Positions 34,675-47,979 of a DNA stretch of 64,000 nt are shown one piece after another. Origin of the DNA: Sodiomyces alkalinus F11 (Eukaryota; Ascomycota; Sordariomycetes; Glomerellales; Plectosphaerellaceae); assembly GCF_003711515.1 (NCBI RefSeq), contig NW_021167080.1, forward strand, positions 5,970,346-6,034,345, in the 5' to 3' direction. Within the stretch, counting starts at the first letter, position 1. Every line of letters starts with the position of its first letter. Made by a program: the position numbers and the translations under genes. The notes below the pieces were generated by a model. The model saw only the letters and a list, made by a program, of their open reading frames with translations. It was not told the DNA's origin and made no database searches.

Positions 34675-34908
34675 TCGGAAAGTTCGTCGGAACCAGAGGT
34701 TTTTGAAGATTACGCGGAGGACGACATAGACGGCGACTACACGGAGGACAGTCTACCTCAAGGAGGTGGATGGGTGCAGAAGAGGAATAAGAGGAAGCAG
34801 GGTGCGAGCGCGGGCACGAACACGAATACGAGCACGAGGCAACAAGGGACGATGCGGGCAGTGAGCGCGCCGGCCAAGAACAAAACAGCGGGACGTGGTT
34901 GGTACTAG
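34675..34908 (+). other. In-frame coding-like extension after the TAG of the coilin-like gene
   Basis: The frame continues for 77 sense codons after the TAG: an acidic stretch (EPEVFEDYAEDDIDGDY), then a basic stretch with NKRKQ and a terminal TAGRGWY before a stop at 34906-34908. A 69-bp phase-0 intron from the GT at 34606 to the AG at 34673-34674 would remove the stop, but its GTCGAT donor is weak. The other possibilities are a real premature stop or a sequence error. Confidence 0.5.
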
Positions 34909-35950
34909 GTGGTCTTTTTCCTGTTCCTTCTACTTCGCAGGGTGCAGTGGCTTATGTTCTGGTTCGGCTGGTCTGTGGGAGGGTTGAGGGGAGGCAGCGG
35001 CGTTTGTTTGCTATGATACCCGTATGTATTATGTGTGTTGTGGCCACCAAAGGGAAATAGAAGTCTGAAAGGACAATTAATATTACAGATATTCTTTGTC
35101 TGGGCATCTTGGGCCTTGGTTTTCCTATGGGTTGTGGGGGGTGTGGCTCGGTTCTCAAATAGGCCCAGTGTAAGTCGACTGGATGGCCATGAGATGCCGA
35201 TGCCATCTCCATGCATATGCGACTGGTACGGATTTTACCCTGCATCATGTATGCTATTATAACAGTCGTCCAATCACGACAAGATGGACGAGACTGGCGA
35301 CTTACCGGATACGTCTCCCATCATCAGCCATTAATTCGTACTGACTGTCCAACACATCTGACAGACATGGTCGATTTTCATTGCCAGAACTCGATCCTTC
35401 TGCACCACTCATATAGACACTACCTGAGCTTCACCCGACTTGGACTTATTCCTGTGAACTCTCTTGGTAATCGAGGCTAACTACTTAGTAGGAAACTTTT
35501 TGCTTCCTCTGGTGCAGACGAACATCTCATCCAACGCTACTCCATTTCTCCCCTCCTTCCCCGCGTCTTCTATGATTCATTGGGAAATATGGTCGCTTCA
35601 ACGAGGTGAAGCCTCTGGGCGAGTGGATGGGTTGGCCGTCCCTCCTCCCGTTATATTTAAAGATGCATCGCGGGCCGTGTATCACCTCTTTATATCCATC
35701 TCTTTATATCGCTTGCTCTGTCTTTGTCTTATGCTCTGTCGTTTTCCAACTCACCGCCTGCGCTCATTATATCTCCTTTGATCGCATGTCATAAACCTCG
35801 TCTTTGCACTTCGTGTCCATATATCGTCATCCTGTTCCCCAGATGGGCGTCATCCGATCAGAGAGGAGTATTTAGACAACATATACTACCAACGTGGCTC
35901 ACCTTCCAAGAGATCGTGTACACCGACATTGCCGATTATCCATCCACACG
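34909..35950. other. Intergenic region before the small signal-peptide gene
   Basis: About 1 kb with only short unconserved frames. The part after 35640 is AT- and pyrimidine-rich with TATATTTAAAG near 35650 and repeated TATATC/CTTTATAT, consistent with the promoter of the gene at 35951. Confidence 0.4.
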
Positions 35951-36529
35951 ATGGCACGGAATTGTCGTCTTCTCCGTGTTTTCTTTCTTGCCGTCCTCAT
36001 AGCCACAAGCATTGCGCTTCCAACGACACCGACACCGACACCAACAGCGACAACAGCGACAACAGCGACAACAGCGACAACAGCGACACCTCAAAACCCC
36101 TCAGCTCAACTGCCTCAACCCGATCCCTCCCTCTCGGCGGCAGTAGGACCACGCACCGCAGCCGAAGAACTTATAATTGTCCCCGCTGTTACTCTTGGTC
36201 CTCCTGCTCCTCCTCCACCACCAACACCACCACCACCAGGTCCTCCCAACTACGACACCCTCATCCCCGCCGACGCGGCCGCGCCACCCCGTCCGACGCC
36301 CGACCTGAGAGAACACGGTCTCACGCAGGTCACATACTATTCCTGCGTGACCTTTCCCATTACGACCCATTGCGGGTGGCACCGCCCCCTCATCCCCGTG
36401 GCCGCCGCCCCACCGGGCCACCGACTGCACTCCGGCTCCGGCTTCGGCGCGGCGAAAGTCGTCATCGTCGCTGGGATTGTCGCTGCCTGGGTCTTCCTCC
36501 CATCTTTTCCTATTCCTCATGGACTTTAA
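35951..36529 (+). CDS. Small secreted or membrane-anchored Thr/Pro-rich protein
   Basis: The frame from the ATG at 35951 encodes 192 residues. Residues 1-23 form a signal peptide (basic start, then VFFLAVLIATSIALP). Residues 24-47 are a Thr/Ala/Pro tract built from a repeated ACAACAGCG nonamer and could be O-glycosylated. A second low-complexity tract (PPAPPPPPTPPPPGPP) lies near 84-99. The conserved-looking core is YYSCVTFPITTHCGWHRP (129-146) with C132 and C141, a pattern I associate with small fungal cell-surface proteins. A hydrophobic segment at 169-186 (VVIVAGIVAAWVFLP) could be a membrane anchor or GPI signal. The frame opens 19 codons further upstream, but only the ATG at 35951 puts the signal peptide at the N-terminus. 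The function is unknown. Confidence 0.6.
   Translation: MARNCRLLRVFFLAVLIATSIALPTTPTPTPTATTATTATTATTATPQNPSAQLPQPDPSLSAAVGPRTAAEELIIVPAVTLGPPAPPPPPTPPPPGPPNYDTLIPADAAAPPRPTPDLREHGLTQVTYYSCVTFPITTHCGWHRPLIPVAAAPPGHRLHSGSGFGAAKVVIVAGIVAAWVFLPSFPIPHGL
36030..36090 (+). repeat. Coding microrepeat (ACA/ACAGCG type)
   Basis: Imperfect ACCGACACC units run into four or more ACAACAGCG units and encode the Thr/Ala tract of the small surface protein. The nonamer keeps the frame when copies are gained or lost. Confidence 0.85.
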
Positions 36530-37193
36530 TACACTTTAATACACCGTGTCGGGTCATCCGAGATGACGGGAAGATCCAGCGGTTTTCTTCAGCATGGAGT
36601 GTTTATTTGTTATAGAGGCTACATGCTGCGGGCTGCGGGCTGCGGGCTGCGGGTCAGCTGGTAGCTGCCTTGTACGAACACCTTAATTTGATGAGGGCTA
36701 CCCCCCATGACTGATGAAATGAATGTCAGGAGACGACAGGGAATGAGGATGTTATGAGTAGGAGCCTGGCGCTGGGTGTATGGGTTTAGGGAGTTCCGCT
36801 TGCTATAAGGGGGTCGAAGAATGACGGCCTCCTCGCCCTCCTCTTCTTCTCTTAAGACAGTAATTATTCACAGACACGGCAAATGATACCATAGACTGCG
36901 ACAGGTTTTCATCAACCAAGCATTCTCACTAGTTCTAATTAAGTACTCGGGCTTGCGAGTCGTAGTAAATACGCAGAAAAAAAAGCAATGCTCGGGTATT
37001 CAGGGCAAGAAGAAAAGAAAACATCGAGAGACACCAAGAGACAAGCGGGAGAAGCGGGGGAAATGTAACGACGACGAGTTTTAGACTTGTCGCCGCCCAG
37101 TCCCCATCCAACACACATATTACACTTCCTCCACTCCGGCTGGCGTTCGCTCCCTCCGCACGGGCAAGAGAAGAGTCCAGGGGGTCCGGCGCA

Positions 37194-37236
<43 letters not shown>

Positions 37237-37671
37237 TTTTCCATTTCCAACCATAGGGCATCCTCGCCGCGGTCAAGAAGCAGCAGAATGTCCCTGTGTG
37301 CCAAATACCATCCAAGCTTCCCCTAACCGCTGTAAATCTGGATGGCGCCTCTTTCATCTCCAACTCTCATTCGTCTCCGAACCAAAGGGTGGAAGGATCC
37401 CCATTAGCCTGTTGTCAGGGGCGGGACGCACCCGCCAACGTCGAGTTCTCTCCCGCGTGAATTTTCGTCCAGTGATCGAGAAGCATTAATCAAAAAGCTC
37501 GCCGTATGGTGTTCGGGCAAAAAGGGCTCCCCGAAATGACATACGAGAAGTTGGTGAAGCAAGGAATCAATTTCGTCAACGGGGAGTCGAATGCACTTCT
37601 CGGACCATCCGTCGTCCCATGGTGATACATGTCGGTGGTCGCATGTTCCCAGCGCAATCCCTTCTCACTCT
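36530..37671. other. Intergenic region between the small surface-protein gene and ARF6
   Basis: No conserved frame. It includes CTGCGGG repeated units near 36627-36655 and the long C homopolymer at 37197-37236. The Gly- or Pro-rich frames crossing the C tract are artefacts of the homopolymer. Confidence 0.5.
37197..37236. repeat. Uninterrupted 40-base C homopolymer
   Basis: Forty consecutive C residues on the plus strand between GCATAA and TTTTCC. Confidence 0.95.
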
Positions 37672-39908
<2,237 letters not shown>

Positions 39909-41000
39909 CTAAGGCCGATACTCCAAGACATACCGTCGCTCAACCTGATGTGTCGTTGACGAATCGTTCTCTCCGTGGAACTTGAGGTTAACCGTGACCC
40001 CGTCCGGTTCGGTCCCAACAACATCCGCGGCGTAGAAGGCCGTGGTCTGCGGGTACAGTGCTAGCACCATCTGCCCTGGTTCCGGCGCGGGCAAGTCCGT
40101 TTGGCCTTCGGGAGGGATCGGGATCATGTTGGACGCGAACGTCTTGAATTCCTTATGTTTGCTGGGGTCCTCCGGCTCCACATCCAGACACTTGTAACGT
40201 CGGCTTTTCCCTTCTCCGATCACCCCTACTACTTCGCCCAGGATCCAGTCGTACGGCGCCTCTCCCTGCTGTGGCTCTTCCTTCTTCCGCTTGAAAGCCA
40301 CCTTGTCGCCCTTTGAGAAGGAGATCTTGCCGCGCGGCGCCCCCAATGCTCCGGCCGCCCCCCCCGTGCCAGCTGCCGCACCCTGTCCGAGGGCTCCGGA
40401 GGACGATCCGGCCGTCCCGCTGCCTGTGGATCCCTGCGGCTCGACGCTGTCGGCCTTGGGAGGGATGCTGTCGCGGTTGCTACCTCGGTCCCCGTGTTTC
40501 CCGCGAACCGATCCGCCCATCGGACTGGGAACCGGCGAGTCGCCCCCGCCATCGAAATCGTAAAGCGAAGCGGCCGCCGCCGCAGCAGACGCCGCTGCGG
40601 TTTCGCGGACCCGGGATCCGCCGCTGCGGGAAGTTGTGGTCGGCGCAGCGAGGGCTTCGGCCTCCTTATGGTTCGCCTGCTGGACCGCCTTGAGCAGGGT
40701 CAGCTGTTCAATGGCGGCCCGGATCGTGTTAGAGTTGGTCTCCGACAGCTTCACGCCGGCGCGGCACAGCTGCTCCATTTTGCTCAGGTCGTTGGCAGAC
40801 GGGCCCGGGCCGTCTTTGGAGGCAACGGCAGCCTTCTTATCGCACTTGAGGAGCTCACGCAGATTGTCGTTATCCGCGTTGATGCCGTTGACCACCTCGT
40901 GAATCTGCCCCTTGATCATTTCCCATAGCTGCATCTCCTCGCCATGGCCGCCCCCGTTGTTCCGGTTGGAGCCGCGGCCACTCCTGTTCCGTTGTGACAT
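39909..41000 (-). CDS. sgf29: SAGA complex subunit Sgf29 (H3K4me-binding tandem Tudor protein)
   Basis: A single exon encodes 363 residues from the ATG at 41000. Residues 20-115 are helical (LWEMIKGQIHEVVNGI, then LSKMEQLCRAGVKL) and fit the Ada3-binding N-terminal helix of Sgf29. Residues 120-222 are a low-complexity Ala/Gly/Ser linker. Residues 223-363 form the SGF29 tandem Tudor domain: GDKVAFKRKK, DWILGEVVGVIGEGKSRRYKCLDVEPED, then VLALYPQTTAFYAADV with aromatic residues of the methyl-lysine pocket, and KFHGEND. In SAGA this domain reads H3K4me2/3 and directs Gcn5 acetylation. The frame stays open upstream to 41333, but that part is basic low-complexity sequence unlike the family, so I prefer 41000. 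Confidence 0.9.
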   Translation of the reverse strand: MSQRNRSGRGSNRNNGGGHGEEMQLWEMIKGQIHEVVNGINADNDNLRELLKCDKKAAVASKDGPGPSANDLSKMEQLCRAGVKLSETNSNTIRAAIEQLTLLKAVQQANHKEAEALAAPTTTSRSGGSRVRETAAASAAAAAASLYDFDGGGDSPVPSPMGGSVRGKHGDRGSNRDSIPPKADSVEPQGSTGSGTAGSSSGALGQGAAAGTGGAAGALGAPRGKISFSKGDKVAFKRKKEEPQQGEAPYDWILGEVVGVIGEGKSRRYKCLDVEPEDPSKHKEFKTFASNMIPIPPEGQTDLPAPEPGQMVLALYPQTTAFYAADVVGTEPDGVTVNLKFHGENDSSTTHQVERRYVLEYRP

Positions 41001-42533
41001 GGCACGAGACGGTCCCGAGGCCGAAGATGGACCTGCGGGATGGTCTTGCGCAGAAGCTGGAGTAGACACAGAACCGGATGGGGAACCCGAACGACTCGCT
41101 CGTTCCTTGCCCTTGCCCTTTCCTTTCCCCCGGCTTCCCCTTCCCCTGCCCTTCGTCCCTGCCGTGCTGCGTGTTCTGCGGTCAGAGGGCTGGTGCAAGT
41201 TAGTCGTAGGACGAATCAAGATGGGCCAGGAATCTGGGTGTCTTATAGGTAGATGCTGCAAAATCAGAGGGTAGGGATTGATGATTGATGTTGTGAAGGG
41301 GCATGATACGATGATGGGTTTTGAATATGTCAAAGGGTGCAGAAAAAAAGAGGACGGGCAGTAGGGAACTTACGATGCACCCTGAAAGAGCAACAATGCT
41401 TGCTTCCACCCGTAATGTTCCCGACACAATCGAAGATCGAAGTCGGCTTCCCAAAACGCAAGGCGCAACTGAAAAAGGACAGTAGGATGGTAGGGATGTG
41501 CTAGTCAATCCGAATGTAAGCACCTTTCGCGTGAGTCTTTAAGAGTCGTCCTACCCCACGTGAATCCCGGCCAGGGTTGAAGGATATAAGACACAAGTGA
41601 GAGGACAAACAAAACAAGAGTTCAGTTCACCGACACTGAAGGGCGACTGAAATAAACTTGGTTGCGATGATGAGCGAAATATATCAACGCCTCCAGGTCA
41701 CCCGTGCTGTCAGAGACGGTGATGGAACGCTCACATGTCGTACTTGATGTTGTGATGAGACACCTACCCGCTTACATAATCACCGTCCCAGAGACTCTCA
41801 CTCAAGTACGGAGTAAGACGATGGCAGGCTTTACGCAGCTTATACACATATCCGTGTATCTAACCTAGTAAGGTAGCCACGACACAAACACCGGATTACT
41901 AAGGATTTCGACCCTAAGACCAAACCGAACCGCGTCCATCAATCTCCAGCCACAGCCCGTGGTGGCCAAGTTTCCAGATTGCCAGATTCGTCGTTTCCCG
42001 TCATTCCTCCGACCCCTGGCCGCCTCAACCCTCTTTGACTCTAATTAGAGCTCATCTTGACAGTCTTCCATTCATTCCTCTTTCCTATTTCTCTACCGTC
42101 TTGCCCTTTCCTTTACTTTTCTCCACAGATACACATCGACTTCCCTCCGGGCTGTCAATCCTGGTCGACTTCCTTTACTAGACACGTCGCCCCCATTGCT
42201 TCGTTCCCCGCGATATATACCCTCGTGCAGCTCTTCTCGTTCCACGTCGACATAATTAATACTACTCGACCGAATACCTAATACCATACCGAAAGGCTCC
42301 ATTCTTGCATCTCTAATACAACAGCTTCGTATTCCGCCGTCATCTTACCGCCCTGATATCCTTTCCGATCAACGTACCGTTTCAACACCCGAACCGCACG
42401 TCCAGTCGTCTGGGTGATTGAATTCGACGACCCCCAAACCGATTGCGCTGGCCGCCCTATTAGCATCTCACCCGCTACATCCGCATCGCACAACTTGACC
42501 TAATTCAGTGTCAACGATCCGTGTACACATACC
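41001..42533. other. Divergent promoter region between SGF29 and SED5
   Basis: 1.5 kb between two divergently transcribed genes. The stretch next to SGF29 is pyrimidine-poor on the gene strand and open as basic low complexity. The stretch before SED5 (42050-42530) is CT-rich as in fungal promoters. No conserved frame was found. Confidence 0.45.
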
Positions 42534-43837
42534 ATGGCGGTGGCATCGATACAAGACAGGACGGCCGAGTTCAGGTCGGTCCTGACGCAAGCCCAACGTC
42601 GCCAGGCTTCCAGTAAAGTCGGCGCGCAAAGGAGATCGCTTTTGAGCGACTCACAAAAGGCTGCCGCAAATGGCGACGGCACTCCCAGACGGTCCGATTT
42701 CGCCCGCCAGGCGGCGCAGATTGGGAGGAGCATTTCAGCGACGATGGCCAAGCTCGAGAAACTAGCGACACGTACGAGTCCCCCGATCCGTTATGCACCC
42801 GTTTCTTTCTTGCCTTCCCTTCTCTCCCCCCTCCCTATATTCCCAATATTCATTCTCTTTCTGGCCCCCAGGGTACTGACCAAACTCGACTTGATAGTGG
42901 CTAAACGAAGGACACTATTCGACGACCGACCCATCGAGATCAACGAACTCACCTTCATCATCAAGCAAGACCTCTCGTCGATCAACCAGCAAATTTCGCA
43001 ACTCCAGGCGTTGACCAAACAACAACATCCCAAGGCGGACCAGGAGGGGGAACACAACAAGAACGTGGTGTTTCTACTGCAGGGCAAACTGACGGACGTG
43101 TCGGCCAACTTCAAGGACGTGCTAGAGGAGCGCACCAAGAACATCCAGGCGTCCAAGTCCAGGACAGACAACTTCATTTCGTCCGTGTCGCAACACGCGC
43201 AGGCGCCCCTACCACAGTCGGCTTCCCCCTTGTATGGAGCGCCCGGCCGGGCGACGCCGTCTCCGGGGGCGGATTTGCTGTCGCTGAACCCTGCGAGCGA
43301 CCAGCAGCTGCTCATGATGGAGGAGGCGCAGCCGCAGAACGCATATATCCAGCAGAGGGGGGACGCGATTGAAGCCATCGAGAAGACGATTGGCGAGCTT
43401 GGCAGCATCTTTGGGCAACTGGCAACCATGGTATCGGAGCAGAGCGAGATGATTCAAAGAATCGATGCCAACACGGAGGATGTTGTCGACAACGTCGAGG
43501 GTGCGCAAAGAGGTACGCATGCCGTCGATCTGATCTTTGCTTTCCCTGCCCAAACGCAGCTTTGCTCACCATGTCTACAGAACTTCTCAAGTACTGGGGC
43601 CGCGTGTCGGGAAATCGGTGGCTCATTGCAAGTAAGTTCGAAACAGCCAGACCCGCGCTGGGACTTTTAAGGTCTTTGTTCCAGGATCCCGCCACTGACT
43701 GTTTTGAATAGAAATGTTCGGCGTTCTCATGATATTTTTCCTGTAAGCTCATCCTTCTCGCCACTGACCTGTCCTTATAATCACCGCGTTCGTTTACTAA
43801 CACCCCTCTCAGACTCTGGGTCCTCATAGCTGGCTAG
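42534..43837 (+). CDS. sed5: Syntaxin Sed5 (Golgi Qa-SNARE)
   Basis: Five exons (42534-42771, 42898-43512, 43581-43631, 43712-43742, 43813-43837) join in phase and give 319 residues. All introns have GT-AG ends; the first is 126 bp with branch motif CTGAC. The protein starts with a Sed5-type N-peptide (MAVASIQDRTAEF) that binds the SM protein Sly1. It has an Habc region including LEKLATLAKRRTLFDDRP (74-91) and a Qa-SNARE motif at about 225-285 (ELGSIFGQLATMVSEQSEMI) with Gln261 as the predicted zero layer. It ends with LLKYWGRVSGNRWLIAK and a C-terminal anchor (MFGVLMIFFLLWVLIAG). Sed5 mediates ER-to-Golgi and intra-Golgi fusion. The membrane anchor depends on the three short final exons, so single-ORF models truncate it. 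Confidence 0.93.
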
Positions 43838-45013
43838 AGCGCAATAGGGTCGTTTCTGGGATTCGGTTGTCTTTTTATCGATGGGATATTTCCGCTGATA
43901 CATTGCGTGGGTGAGTCCTCGCATAGATAGACGGACTTGATACGTCTGCAGACTTGTAATCAGAACAGGCTCGTGATCAAGATCCACAGGCAGGTGCCGA
44001 TATATTAAGGCGCCTCTTCAATAATTTATTCCTTCCTCTTCAAATTTCAGGGTGAGGGCACCGTACGATGTCTGTCGTTGTGTTGGTGGAGATGGCCAAG
44101 TGAGCGCAAGACTCGGGTCGATATAAATGGCGGAATAAGTGCCGGTCGAGTATATCATAATTACAACCCAGATGAGATAGGTCAGACCGGCCGCATTGTG
44201 CTCCGTACTCACTCAACGGCAAGTGGCCTCTGTTTCAAGTCGGCTCAAAAGTGCTTCGCTAATACGTAGCATGCGCTCGAGAGGGGGCAGCGCATGGTAG
44301 ACAGGATTTCGAACAGTCTTACGAGATGGCAACCTCGTAATTACTTGCGTAGTGAGGTCCTCGGCGGAGATTTGTCCGAAAGATGGCCCGCAACAAGACG
44401 TGTTTCTCCATGAATCAGGAGTCGAAGACGTCTGGGACGATGACGGACAGTGGGCTCCTGAGCTATCCCAGCCAACCCCTCACCCCCCTTCCCCCCCGTT
44501 ACCCCTCCATTTGCTCCATTTCCGCCCCATGATCCCAGATCGTCATGGAGGCATAGTGGGGGTCAGGGGTAATAGTTCTGGGTAGGGTGTCGGCTAGATC
44601 TCGAAGTCTGCATTGATGCTTCTACGGCTTTTCTTTTTTTGCCTGATTGACGAGTTGCAACTGCCACCATTAATAAGGCCCTCATTACCATTCTTGGTTT
44701 TGGATGGTTCTTCTGTGCGGGACAAGTTTGGAAGACGAGGCTTATTCAACCGTTAATAATAAAACATCCCTACTTTGTATCCGACGTGGTTTTGAAGTCT
44801 CACATCTTTCGTAAACTTCGAACTTGTAGCATCACGACAAAGCCAGCTGTTTCAACCACCTCTCACCTATCCCCTCATACGACCTGACCTGGTACCTACC
44901 TACCTTAGGTTACCTTATCCTTTTACCCCGCCCCCGCCCCCGCCTCGAAGGTGCCCCGAAACCAACCGAAGCCGAAGAAGAAACAGTTCCAACTCGACCA
45001 GGGCAAGAAAAAG
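43838..45013. other. Intergenic region between SED5 and the aldo-keto reductase gene
   Basis: 1.2 kb without a conserved frame. It contains CT-rich and polypyrimidine tracts near 44465-44515 and 44930-44950. The second directly precedes the reductase start and is probably its core promoter or leader. Confidence 0.4.
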
Positions 45014-46404
45014 ATGGCGGATAAGACCTACAAGCTAAATACCGGGCAGGAGATCCCCACCATTGGTCTCGGTATGTCTCAAAGTGCTCATGAGCGTGTT
45101 GTCGAAAGGGAATCCAGGCGAACGCGAGAGTCAGAGCTCAAGCTAACACCGGTCTCCCTTCCTCTCTCCCCTCTCTCCAGGAACATGGCAGGGCGAGGCA
45201 GGCAAGGTCAAGACGGCCGTCTCTTTCGCGCTCCAGAACGGGTACAAGCTGATCGATGGCGCCTACTGCTACGCCAACGAGGAGGAGGTCGGCGAAGGCC
45301 TGCTGGAGGCCTTCAACAACGGCGTCAAGCGCGAGGACGTCTTTGTTGTCACCAAGCTGTGGTGTACCTACCAGACCAGCGACGAACGTGTCAAGCTCGG
45401 CCTCGAGAAGAGCCTCAAGGCGTTGGGCTTGGATTATGTTGATCTGTTTTTGGTCGTATGTTTCTCTTGCTTTTCTGCCCCTGTCTCCCTCCTCTTGTGT
45501 CTCTTCGCGCTGACGACACCATAGCACTGGCCTGTGGCCATGAATTCCGAGGGTAACCATGACAGGTTCCCTACTCTCCCCGACGGCAGCCGTGACATCA
45601 TCCACAGCCACTCCCATACCAATACGTGGAAGTCCATGGAGAAGCTCCTCGACACCGGCAAGGTCAAGGCCATTGGTGTCTGCAACGTAAGGCCCTCCCC
45701 CCTTTTCTTTCTTTCTTTCTTTCTTTTTTTCCCCGGCCCCCAGTGATATGGTCCCTCTGTGACTAACACAGCGTCTCCTATTATTCCTCCACTGCCGCGG
45801 ACACAGTACAGCAAGCGCTACCTCGAGGAGCTCTTCGCCTCCAATCCCAAGGTCATCCCCGCCGTTAATCAAATCGAGAACCACCCCAGCCTACCACAAG
45901 ACGAGATCGTCGAGCTCTGCAAGGAGAAGGGCATCCATATCATGGCCTACAGCCCTTTCGGCAGCACCGGCGGTCCTCTTTTCACTGCCGAGCCCGTCGT
46001 CAAGATTGCGCAGAAGCACAACGTCTCACCAAATACCGTCCTTCTAAGCTACCACCGTGCGTTCAGCCCACCATCTCCATCCTCTCTATCTTTGACCAAG
46101 AGTTCCACGTCCTGTCGGTGTCTGTCCTGGGACGCACAAGAGGACACAGCACAATGACAGTTGCCAAAATGATGCGAAGAACGCTGACAAGTATGTGAAA
46201 ACAACAGAGGCCCGTGGCAGCACTGTTCTCGCCAAGTCCACCTCCCCAGACCGAATCAAGGCCAACCTGCAAACTGTCGACCTTGACACCGAGGATATCA
46301 AGCTGCTAACTGATTACTCGACTGGCCTGGTCGCCAAGCAGGAGCTCAAGCGTTACGTCTACCCTGCCTTCAATGTCGACTTTGGTTTCCCCGACAAGGC
46401 TTAG
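45014..46404 (+). CDS. Aldo-keto reductase (NADPH aldehyde/glycerol dehydrogenase type)
   Basis: Five exons (45014-45071, 45181-45455, 45525-45686, 45807-46056, 46208-46404) give 313 residues. The fold is a TIM-barrel AKR with the complete catalytic tetrad: Asp45 and Tyr50 (LIDGAYCYANEEEVG), Lys78 (VVTKLW) and His112 (HWPVAM). The cofactor strand VLAKSTSPDRIKANL and the tail YPAFNVDFGFPDKA match fungal Gcy1/Gld1-like reductases, which reduce aldehydes such as glyceraldehyde. The specific substrate is not predictable. The start is the ATG at 45014; the frame opens earlier only from a GTG. The exon 4-5 joint (SYH then QARGS) follows the best phase but is the least certain splice. It converges with the dehydrogenase gene, with 166 bp between stops. 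Confidence 0.9.
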
Positions 46405-46570
46405 GGAGATTTATCATTTGGGAGGTTGTCCCTAGGGCTTTCGTGTTGATTCTATCCATAGCATGAACATGCCACGTACCGAAAAAGCGCACATAAGCCA
46501 ATAGCATCTAGTTTTGAGGCCATTCCCTCGTCCCGTATAAAATAATTATAGACGGCCAATAATTCAGTAC

Positions 46571-47979
46571 CTATCGTGAGTCACCCGGCCCGGCGCCCAT
46601 GTCTACTACGACCTTGATGATCAAATTCCCCGACTCGTCCTTCACCTTTGCAGCCATGTCAAAAGCATCCCGAATACGCGCCAGACCGGAGAACCTGTGA
46701 GTGACGAGCTTCTCGAGAGGAGGCAGGTCCGGGGGCCGCTGGGCGATAAGCTCGATGGCCCTCGCGTACGAGTTGGCGTAGCGGAAGACCCCAACGAGGT
46801 CGACTTCACGAAGGGCAGCGGCCGAGATGGGCAGGGTCTGGATAGGGGTCCCCATGCCGATGATGAGAATCTTGCCGCCGGGCCGCGTAGACTGCAATAG
46901 TAAGCGCCGTGAGCAAATAATTTGGACCTCGGAAGAAAAAAAAGAAAAGAAAAAGTATAAAAAAAAGTAGAATACGTACGTATATCGCCGTTTGCATGCA
47001 TGTCTCGACACCCGTGCACTCAAAAGTGACCTTCACCTGCCCTGCGGCTTTGCCTTCCACTTGGGCAGCCTTGACCAACTCGGCAACCTCCTGGGCGTAA
47101 GATAGCTTGTCCTCGATGGAGGCAGGGCGTCTCGGGGGGACGACGACGCCAGCGTGGGCGAAGCCATTATCCGTAGCAAACCGGACGCGATCTTCTTGGA
47201 TGTCGGCTATGATGGCTTTGTGTCCGGTAGCCCTGATGACGGCGGAGCAAAGGAGGCCGATGGCGCCAGCACCGAGAACTAGAACGGTCGCGTTACCCTG
47301 CAAAACGGCGCGGTCGTAAGCGTGCATTGCTACGGAGAGGGCTTCTACGATGGCGCCGAGTTCGAGGGACACATTGTCTGGAAGTCTGGACCAAGTCAGC
47401 GCCAAAAAAATCGAATCGTGGTCGGCAAACTAGACTGTACGTACTTGTGACACCACTTGGCTGGGTGGTTCACTTTCTCCTGGAGAGTGCCTTGGGCATG
47501 CGGGAAGGCTTTGGCGGAGCTCCGGAACTTCATAGAAGGGCAGATATTGTATCGGCCTTCGAGACACAGGTCGCAGGCTTCGCAGGGCTGGCCGACTTCG
47601 AGCGCGACACGATCTCCAACGGCGAGGGTAGAGACGTCGGGTCCGATGGCCGTGACGACGCCGGCAGATTCATGGCCCAGTGTCAGGGGTTCGCGAACGA
47701 GGATGTCGCCGTTGCGGAAGTGGGAGAAGTAGTGCAAGTCGGAGCCGCAGAGGCCGGTGGCTTGGACGGCTACCTGGACTTCGCCGTTTGCTGGGGTTGG
47801 GAGGGGGCGTTCTTCCTAGGTTGAGGGTGTGAGTCGGTTGTGACAAGGGCCAGCGGCCCAGGAGGGAGAAAAGATGAAAGTTTTTTTTTTTTTTTTTTTG
47901 AGAAATGCTGCTAGGACCTTACGACTCGGAGATCTTTAACTCCGTGGAGGACGGAGGCTTGGACTGTGATGTTTGCCAT
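46571..47979 (-). CDS. Zinc-dependent sorbitol/xylitol/L-arabinitol-type dehydrogenase
   Basis: Four exons (47923-47979, 47445-47815, 46980-47385, 46571-46891) join in phase across introns of 107, 59 and 88 bp and give 384 residues. It is a medium-chain dehydrogenase with catalytic-zinc ligands Cys42 (GLCGSDLHYF) and His67-Glu68 (LGHES). The structural-zinc cysteines are 97, 100, 103 and 111, and the polyol-dehydrogenase motif reads EALSVAMHA. The nucleotide loop is VLGAGAIGLL, followed by an acidic ADIQEDR that favours NAD+. This is the SDH/XDH/LAD family that oxidises polyols to ketoses. Exon 1 has only 19 codons, and intron 1 includes a long T run on the plus strand (47881-47899). The substrate cannot be set from sequence alone. 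Confidence 0.9.

Noticed and set aside
36935..37363. Gly-rich and Pro-rich frames across the C homopolymer
   Set aside because: They owe their length to the 40-base C tract and encode only homopolymer plus random sequence.
41001..41333. Upstream extension of the SGF29 frame by 111 codons
   Set aside because: The extension is low-complexity and unlike family N-termini; the ATG at 41000 gives a normal SGF29 length and start.
42772..42897. Read-through of the first SED5 intron as coding
   Set aside because: The unspliced frame inserts a non-family hydrophobic stretch; splicing restores LEKLATLAKRR as in other Sed5 proteins.
44951..45013. Earlier start of the aldo-keto reductase
   Set aside because: The upstream frame opens at GTG only; the ATG at 45014 directly precedes the conserved YKLNTGQEIP.
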